The notes beneath the pieces were generated by a model. That model saw only the letters and a list, made by a program, of their open reading frames with translations, had not been told where the DNA came from and made no database searches. A DNA stretch of 19,521 nucleotides, from positions 1 to 19,521 of the forward strand of contig CAITEG010000014.1 in the NCBI GenBank assembly GCA_903891365.1. Direction: 5' to 3'. Source of the DNA: an uncultured bacterium. Lineage in GTDB: Bacteria; Patescibacteriota; Minisyncoccia; Phycocordibacterales; UBA9973. How positions within the stretch are numbered: position 1 is the first letter of the stretch; each line of letters begins with the position of its first letter. Below, piece after piece: positions 15,424 through 19,521 of the stretch. The position numbers and the translations under genes were made by a program.

Positions 15424-15510
15424 GGAGGCGTGGATGAGTGGTTTAAATCAACGGTTTACTAAACCGTCGAACCTTAATCGGTTCCGTGAGTTCGAATCTC
15501 ACCGCCTCCG
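15424..15510 (+). tRNA. tRNA-Ser with unusual anticodon ACU
   Basis: 87 bases: acceptor stem GGAGGCG/CGCCTCC, discriminator G, three-pair D stem, anticodon stem ACGGT/ACCGT, loop TTACTAA giving anticodon ACU, long variable arm with stem GAACC/GGTTC, T stem GTGAG/CTCAC with loop TTCGAAT. All stems are fully paired, so it looks functional. ACU would read the serine codon AGU; A at position 34 is very rare in bacteria outside tRNA-Arg(ACG). No CCA is encoded. Its last 12 bases overlap the end of the recombinase gene on the other strand. Confidence 0.9.
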
Positions 15511-16980
15511 CAATGTTAAAATATCAGCATTTTTAGGCACATTTGCCAGTGCTGAATATGGACTTTTGAACTTATATTGCAACATATTTTGGTCTTTGAA
15601 TGAAAGGTTCCAAACGATGTTTTCTACCATTTCTCTCTTTTCATTGTCATCAGCTAGTAAAAACTGTTTAGAGCTTCTGCTAGCGCGTAGAAAGACATTT
15701 TTAGTCGGTTCCAAGGTAGAGATTTCTTGAGCGTGTTTTTCTTTCAAATCGTTAATTTGTTTAGTAACTAGCACTTTGTCATTCTGAATTTCCAATATCT
15801 TGCTGTCGTAAATTTCTTTAGAAACCTGCCGATCAAGGAAAGTATCAACTAGGCGAGATTCTTTCACCACAAGGGCATCTAGCCTCTCTTGGAGGGTAGC
15901 CAGAACACCTTTCAGATAAACCTCGTCCAAGTCTAATTTCTCTTTTGCGGAATCATATAAAATATCAATCAATTTCTCGTCAATATCCAGTTTTTGAAAA
16001 AGAGTAGAAACTATCGGATATAAATCTTTTTCTCGCATATACGTTTTGTGTTCAGTACAGACACCTTTACTGTTTGTGCAGTAGTAATAATGATGACCTT
16101 TTTTCAAACAGGCGGTTAGAGAACAGCCACAACTTTCACACGACAAGAAGCCACGAAGCGGAAAGAAATGAGTTTTAACTCTCGGACGATTTTTGTTATG
16201 CAAAACATTTTGAGCTGTATCAAATAATTCTTTAGAAACTAAAGGAGCGTGATTGCCGATATACAACTTTTCGTCTCTTTGCATAAGTCCGCAATAGAAA
16301 GAATTATTGATTAAGCGATAGACACTTCCGCCAAAATACTTTTTACCAGTTTTTGTCTGCAATCCTTCATTACAAAGAATTTGTGCTATGTCCTTAAAAC
16401 CATAACTGCCAGTGGCATAGAGTTCAAAAGCCCTAACAACATATTTTGAATTGACTGAATCAATAATAATTTTTATGTTGCCTTTATCATTTTTGTAGCC
16501 AAATGGTGCCCGATTCGGCCAGTCTCCTTTTTCTAGTTTTGCCCTATTACCCCGTTTAATGTTAGAACTCAAATCACGAATATACTGACTAGCCATTCCT
16601 TGTTCAATGGACATCAATAAGACATTATCATTTGGCAAAAAGTTTTTCTCAAAAGTTTGGATTCTTTTAATCTTGTCATTTTGCAAGAGCCATTGTATCT
16701 GTCCACCATCAACAGGATTACGAGTAAGTCTATCAATTTTCCAACAGAGTATCGCTTCTGCTTTTCCCGAAGAAACAAATTTCAGCATTTCGTTGAATAC
16801 TGGACGACCAGGTTCTTTAGCAGATTTACTCTCACGGAAAATTTTAACAATCTCAATACCCAACCTTTCAGCTAAAGAGAGCAATTCTTTTTCTTGTGAA
16901 TCCAAAGACAGCACTTGGCGGTCATCTGATTCGGTTGATTTACGGCAATATAGGACGAATTTCATAATATTTGGAATCAT
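15499..16980 (-). CDS. Large serine recombinase (integrase of the mobile element)
   Basis: DNA integrase of 493 residues. The resolvase-type catalytic domain (about residues 7-155) has YCRKS with nucleophile Ser15 and the ILCWKIDRLTRNPVDGG helix with conserved arginines. The recombinase domain follows (about 158-270, beginning near RAPFGYK), then a zinc ribbon with Cys281, Cys284, Cys301 and Cys308, a coiled coil (about 350-420) and a short C-terminal domain. The start at 16980 overlaps the stop of the Rep gene by four bases (ATGA), so translation is coupled; Met6 is an alternative start. The final three Arg codons and the stop are the antisense of the tRNA-Ser(ACU) acceptor stem, as expected if the element integrated at that tRNA's 3' end. 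Confidence 0.94.
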   Translation of the reverse strand: MIPNIMKFVLYCRKSTESDDRQVLSLDSQEKELLSLAERLGIEIVKIFRESKSAKEPGRPVFNEMLKFVSSGKAEAILCWKIDRLTRNPVDGGQIQWLLQNDKIKRIQTFEKNFLPNDNVLLMSIEQGMASQYIRDLSSNIKRGNRAKLEKGDWPNRAPFGYKNDKGNIKIIIDSVNSKYVVRAFELYATGSYGFKDIAQILCNEGLQTKTGKKYFGGSVYRLINNSFYCGLMQRDEKLYIGNHAPLVSKELFDTAQNVLHNKNRPRVKTHFFPLRGFLSCESCGCSLTACLKKGHHYYYCTNSKGVCTEHKTYMREKDLYPIVSTLFQKLDIDEKLIDILYDSAKEKLDLDEVYLKGVLATLQERLDALVVKESRLVDTFLDRQVSKEIYDSKILEIQNDKVLVTKQINDLKEKHAQEISTLEPTKNVFLRASRSSKQFLLADDNEKREMVENIVWNLSFKDQNMLQYKFKSPYSALANVPKNADILTLRRR

Positions 16981-17885
16981 ACACCAATATCGTTAGGAGT
17001 AAAGGACTGAGGTATTAAATACGAAGTATATGTAACATTCCCACAGTAGGAGGAATAAAAATCTCTGGTTTTAGTTAGATATTCTTGTGGGATAGAAGCC
17101 TGTAGACCAATGACATCATTTTCCTCATACATATTTAAAGGGCGTAAAAGTTTTAATGACGGAAAATATTTACGACGACCAGCAAGAGCAGGGTCATGAA
17201 AATTTTTTACTAAATACTTGGTTAAATAAAAACAAATTTTCCAACTACGCTTTACTCTAATATCAACAATTCCTTTAATACCCTTTGGGTTGGTTGGAGT
17301 TGCGATAACATCTTCTAACCCAGACTCCCAAATATTCTGCAAGGTTTTTTGAGCGACAAAGGGCATATTAAAAAGTAAGGTGTGATAATGAACGACACCG
17401 TCATTCTGCCGTTCAGGCACAGCGATGTAAATAAGTTTTCTTTGCTTTAAGTCATTACCATAAATATGGCGATTAAGACGACGGATAAAATCAGTAAAGA
17501 GGGGGTTAGTTTTTTCAAGAAAAAGCAAGGAACGATCTGCAAGGGTAAGAGTTAAAAACTTAGTTGTAAAATATGTAGTTTCAGTTTCAAGGTGTTGTTC
17601 GTGGTTGGAGCTTATCAGTCTTTTCATTTGAGTGGAAGCCCGACGGATAGAGCGTTCAATGTATTCCTCTTTTGTTTCTGGTTCAATATCCTGATGCCTG
17701 ATTTCTCTTGCTATCAATTTACCGTTTTCACGAAAAGCACCATACTCTCGCCCATATTCCCAATAGGTACCACCTATGGGCTTATGAGAATCACGACTAC
17801 TAGCACCATACTTCAAAGCCCGTGAGGTGAAATTATAGAATTCAATCAATCTACCTGAAACAACCGCTTTAATATTAGTTTCCAT
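16977..17885 (-). CDS. HUH-family rolling-circle replication initiator (Rep-like)
   Basis: Predicted endonuclease that nicks an origin and joins to its 5' end by a tyrosine. Motif I FLTLTLAD at about residues 110-117; motif II with the metal-binding HUH pattern as VVHYHTLLF (His166 and His168); motif III YLTKYLVK with candidate catalytic tyrosines Tyr220 and Tyr224 and conserved Lys223/Lys227. Length 302 without a helicase domain fits plasmid or phage Rep proteins. The first 90 residues are basic and have no recognised domain. It is the first of two coupled genes, overlapping the recombinase by four bases. A transposase or relaxase role is possible, but the motif order and single-domain size favour Rep. 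Confidence 0.82.
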   Translation of the reverse strand: METNIKAVVSGRLIEFYNFTSRALKYGASSRDSHKPIGGTYWEYGREYGAFRENGKLIAREIRHQDIEPETKEEYIERSIRRASTQMKRLISSNHEQHLETETTYFTTKFLTLTLADRSLLFLEKTNPLFTDFIRRLNRHIYGNDLKQRKLIYIAVPERQNDGVVHYHTLLFNMPFVAQKTLQNIWESGLEDVIATPTNPKGIKGIVDIRVKRSWKICFYLTKYLVKNFHDPALAGRRKYFPSLKLLRPLNMYEENDVIGLQASIPQEYLTKTRDFYSSYCGNVTYTSYLIPQSFTPNDIGV

Positions 17886-17889
17886 AATC

Positions 17890-17919
17890 TTTATATGTCA
17901 TTAAGTGTCCTATACTCAA
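17890..17919 (-). promoter_or_regulatory. Candidate promoter of the rep-recombinase operon
   Basis: TTGAGT (17919-17914), 18-base spacer, TATAAA (17895-17890) on the minus strand, 4 bases before the Rep ATG. Moderate match; the start of transcription would fall at or just inside the ATG. Confidence 0.35.
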
Positions 17920-17931
17920 GAGAAGAAATGC

Positions 17932-17948
17932 GCGCGCGTTCCGCGCGC
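17932..17948. repeat. GC-alternating hairpin upstream of rep
   Basis: GCGCGCG/CGCGCGC arms (17932-17938 with 17942-17948), loop TTC. It lies in the 70-base gap between the small ORF and rep. Pure GC alternation is exceptional in this AT-rich sequence. It could be a terminator for the small ORF (though no T-run follows) or part of the element's replication origin. Confidence 0.7.
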
Positions 17949-17955
17949 AATGCAC

Positions 17956-18180
17956 CTACTTTGAATCGTTAGCACTACCGCCCAAAGGCGCACCGCCCCG
18001 AGCTGATAAATCAGCCTCGGGGACGGCACGCCCCTTTTGCCCGACCTTAGCAAAAACGATATACAAACTGGCATAGGAATTTAAATATTCCTGTGCAGTT
18101 TCCTCTGGCAAATCCAAGTCATACTTTTCTTTAAAGTACGCTTGGATTCTTTCCACTAATAATTGGCTAAACTGTTTCAC
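17956..18180 (-). CDS. Small element-borne protein of unknown function
   Basis: 74 residues starting at GTG; an in-frame TAA stands directly before it, so no longer form exists. A purine-rich GAGAAG lies 8 bases upstream, one of few ribosome-site-like sequences here. The first 45 residues look like a compact charged helical domain (MKQFSQLLVERIQAYFKEKY at the start). The last 30 residues are Gly/Ala/Ser-rich and are encoded by a GC-rich palindromic stretch, so they probably reflect the DNA element and not a conserved protein part. It precedes rep on the same strand and may help control replication or copy number; this is only a guess from position. Confidence 0.6.
   Translation of the reverse strand: MKQFSQLLVERIQAYFKEKYDLDLPEETAQEYLNSYASLYIVFAKVGQKGRAVPEADLSARGGAPLGGSANDSK
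17987..18032. repeat. Long GC-rich hairpin, candidate replication origin structure
   Basis: An interrupted stem of 18 base pairs: GGCG, CCG, CCCCGAG and CTGA on the left pair with TCAG, CTCGGGG, CGG and CGCC on the right, with a TAAA loop (18007-18010), two single-base bulges and one 2x2 internal loop. A competing small hairpin CGCC/GGCG (17979-17990) overlaps its left foot. It lies about 100 bases upstream of rep, within the 3' part of the small ORF. Confidence 0.7.
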
Positions 18181-18209
18181 TTAGCCATCTTCTCAAATTT
18201 CAACAACAA

Positions 18210-18233
18210 CCTAAACGATACTTTTCCTAAACG
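18210..18233. repeat. Pair of CCTAAACG direct repeats
   Basis: CCTAAACG at 18210-18217 and 18226-18233, 16 bases apart start to start, upstream of the small ORF. A perfect palindrome TTAACGTTAA (18281-18290) is close by. They could be binding sites for an element protein; two copies are few for iterons. Confidence 0.4.
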
Positions 18234-18241
18234 CTAACAGT

Positions 18242-18265
18242 AAAAAATACCTATATTCATAGGTT
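18242..18265 (-). terminator. Intrinsic terminator after the gene at 18306-18947
   Basis: ACCTAT/ATAGGT stem (18249-18254 with 18259-18264), loop ATTC, followed on the minus strand by six T. It separates the unknown gene from the small ORF-rep-recombinase group. Confidence 0.75.
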
Positions 18266-18305
18266 AAAAAGACAAAGTTATTAACGTTAAGTAAAAGTGT
18301 AAGAG

Positions 18306-18947
18306 TTATGCTATGTTAAAAAATTCTTTGTTCAAAGAATAACCACCCACTTTAAGGTGGATAATAAGCGGATGAGTAACGTGTAATTTTAGTTTAAAAG
18401 TTTGATTCATTCGTTTAATTTCTTGAGAAATGACGCCATCTTTTTGCATCGTAAGTTTTCTTAAATTAGCAATACCTGATTTTTCATGGATAAGAAGATA
18501 TTTAACAATTTTCATTCTCTGGCTTTCACTATCAAGCGAATAGCAGTATTCAGGATTTTTGGTTTGATAAATGCCTTTCTTGTCGTCAAATTTTATTGAA
18601 ACTTTTGGAGGAATTTCAGTAAAAGCAGAATCAATTTCATACTGTTCAATATCTTCTTCTATTTGACGATTAGGATACTTGAGCATTGAAAGCCAACTAT
18701 GGGCATCGCCACTTATCACAGTTACACGAATTTCACGTTTACCCTCTGGAGTAGTTGCAGAACTTAATTTTGGCATTGCTTCATAAAATTCCTTGATCAA
18801 ATTCATAGCACCGTAAAACGAAAACCCCTCTTGTTTTAATTGTTCTTCAGGGATGACAACCTCTTGATTTACAGGATCAAAATCTGGTGGAAGCAGTTTT
18901 GAACAGACAAGGTCTAGTATTTTGATTTGGTCTTCTCGGTGGGTCAT
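18306..18947 (-). CDS. Unknown protein, possible C-terminal winged helix
   Basis: 213 residues, not recognised. The N-terminal two thirds are mixed alpha/beta and acidic, with no membrane segment. The C-terminal part (about residues 138-213, from SESQRMKIVKYLLIHEKSG onward) has the helix-helix-helix-strand rhythm of a winged-helix DNA-binding domain. It is transcribed from its own extended -10 promoter placed 6 bases before ATG and ends at its own terminator. An imperfect inverted repeat covers that promoter. It may be an element regulator or a chromosomal gene next to the element; the position is ambiguous. Confidence 0.6.
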   Translation of the reverse strand: MTHREDQIKILDLVCSKLLPPDFDPVNQEVVIPEEQLKQEGFSFYGAMNLIKEFYEAMPKLSSATTPEGKREIRVTVISGDAHSWLSMLKYPNRQIEEDIEQYEIDSAFTEIPPKVSIKFDDKKGIYQTKNPEYCYSLDSESQRMKIVKYLLIHEKSGIANLRKLTMQKDGVISQEIKRMNQTFKLKLHVTHPLIIHLKVGGYSLNKEFFNIA

Positions 18948-18951
18948 ACTT

Positions 18952-18987
18952 GCAATCTATCACTTTTTGTTAAAAAAGCTATATTGC
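18952..18987 (-). promoter_or_regulatory. Extended -10 promoter within an inverted repeat (gene at 18947)
   Basis: TGATAGATT (18962-18954) ends 6 bases before the ATG. It is embedded in an interrupted inverted repeat: GCAAT/ATTGC (18952-18956 with 18983-18987), short matches inside, and CTTTTT/AAAAAG around a GTTA loop at the centre. It could act as an operator or as a terminator hairpin for the upstream permease. Confidence 0.45.
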
Positions 18988-18996
18988 AGAGTAAGA

Positions 18997-19521
18997 TTAA
19001 AGATCAGAAGTCTTTACAAAAAATCTTTGTATGTAATACAGTACTATTCCTAGAATAATTATTGCACCTGTAATTTCTGCGGCGAGGTGAAATTCTTGTG
19101 GGATTGTTAAGATACAAATTTCCGCACAAAGCCAGAATATTGAAAGGATTACAACAAACCAATGCCACTTACCCAATGAAAAATTTTGAGTTGCAGGAAG
19201 TTTTTTAAGACCTATGGCAAAGTTTATTACAGTAATAAGGTAGGCTAAGAATAACAAGACTATTGCTGAAGCGAATATTGCTGAAAGACCATACATAGTT
19301 AGAAGTACGATAATTTCAACAAGAGCTACCAATAAAGCAGAATAGAGAGGAATCCCATGAGAAGAAACTTTTTTCAAAACATTATGTCCAATAAATTTTT
19401 TATCACGAGACATCGCAAATAAAATTCTTGAAGCTACCGTCATATTCATAAGTGCCGTTGCAAACATTGCAAGCAAAACACATGCCAATAAAAGCTCAGT
19501 AAACAAACTTCCCAAATGGTA
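18997..19521 (-). CDS. APC-family amino acid permease, C-terminal part (runs off the window)
   Basis: Integral membrane transporter fragment of about 175 residues. It has at least four strongly hydrophobic segments and the loop RILFAMSRDKKFIGHNVLKKVSSHGIP, which matches the conserved cytoplasmic loop after the eighth helix in the amino acid-polyamine-organocation superfamily. The frame stays open to the window edge (the codons before the first possible TTG start read Tyr-His), so the true start lies beyond 19521. It ends with a basic tail. It is probably the first chromosomal gene on the far side of the mobile element. Substrate cannot be told. Confidence 0.85.
   Translation of the reverse strand, partial: YHLGSLFTELLLACVLLAMFATALMNMTVASRILFAMSRDKKFIGHNVLKKVSSHGIPLYSALLVALVEIIVLLTMYGLSAIFASAIVLLFLAYLITVINFAIGLKKLPATQNFSLGKWHWFVVILSIFWLCAEICILTIPQEFHLAAEITGAIIILGIVLYYIQRFFVKTSDL

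Larger units (their letters stand above)
15499..18947. mobile_element. Putative integrated rolling-circle element at tRNA-Ser(ACU)
   Basis: The region contains a serine integrase, an HUH replication initiator, GC-rich hairpins, a small ORF and an unknown gene, all on one strand. One end is well placed at the tRNA 3' end. The other end is not defined: no second copy of the tRNA 3' sequence is visible in the window, and the coordinate given is simply the last gene before the permease. Serine integrases may leave only very short identities, so absence of a long repeat does not argue against integration. Confidence 0.6.

Noticed and set aside
15434..15730. 98-codon plus-strand ORF beginning inside tRNA-Ser(ACU)
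   Set aside because: It reads the tRNA and then the antisense of the recombinase; no independent support.
17990..18000. CACCGCC match to the tRNA 3' region as an attachment site
   Set aside because: Only seven bases, and it is part of the long GC-rich hairpin.
18312..18322. ATGTTAAAA match to the sequence just after the tRNA (15513-15521) as the second attachment site
   Set aside because: Nine A/T-rich bases are expected by chance here, and it lies inside the end of a gene with its own terminator downstream.
19513..19515. TTG as the start of the permease
   Set aside because: The frame stays open upstream to the window edge, and the protein would begin in the middle of the transporter.

Overview
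This looks like a fragment of a small-genome, AT-rich bacterium of the Candidate Phyla Radiation (Patescibacteria), most likely a Parcubacterium. That is an inference. It rests on the compact type IV pilus operon without an outer-membrane secretin, the short genes with almost no Shine-Dalgarno sequences, the shortened accessory proteins and the serine-recombinase/Rep element. TAA, TAG and TGA all act as stops, so the code looks standard (unlike Gracilibacteria or Absconditabacteria).

Positions 1-10133 hold a type IV pilus locus on the minus strand. Read in transcription order it is pilM, pilN, pilO, a PilP-like lipid-anchored or membrane-anchored protein with a fibronectin-like domain, pilB, a receiver-only response regulator, pilT, pilC, three paralogous major or minor pilins, and the prepilin peptidase pilD. 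The first eight genes are separated by 2-24 bases. The regulator has its own promoter just after pilB, and the pilins and pilD have separate promoters and terminators. Together these genes encode a complete inner-membrane pilus machine: assembly platform, extension and retraction ATPases, subunits and processing enzyme. A divergent comF gene starts 42 bases from pilM and suggests a link to DNA uptake.

Positions 10176-15200 hold ordinary chromosomal genes: comF and a cyanophycin-synthetase-like ATP-grasp ligase (plus strand), then on the minus strand a histidine-rich unknown protein with a 47-residue membrane protein, a DksA/TraR-like protein with a decayed zinc finger, enolase with a 58-residue membrane protein, and tRNA-Ser(GCU).

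Positions 15250-18950 are accessory DNA. A second serine tRNA, with the very unusual anticodon ACU, is preceded by a 122-base structured segment flanked by a 12-base duplication of the tRNA's own 5' end. The tRNA's 3' end supplies the last three codons and the stop of a large serine recombinase on the opposite strand. The recombinase overlaps an HUH-type rolling-circle replication initiator, and upstream are strong GC-rich hairpins, a small ORF and an unknown gene. This looks like an integrated rolling-circle plasmid or similar integrative element. The window ends in the 3' part of an APC-family amino acid permease.

A window-wide signal is the promoter type: an extended -10 box (TGn before a TATAAT-like hexamer) lies 6-12 bases before many start codons, without a clear -35 box. 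This implies leaderless or nearly leaderless mRNAs.
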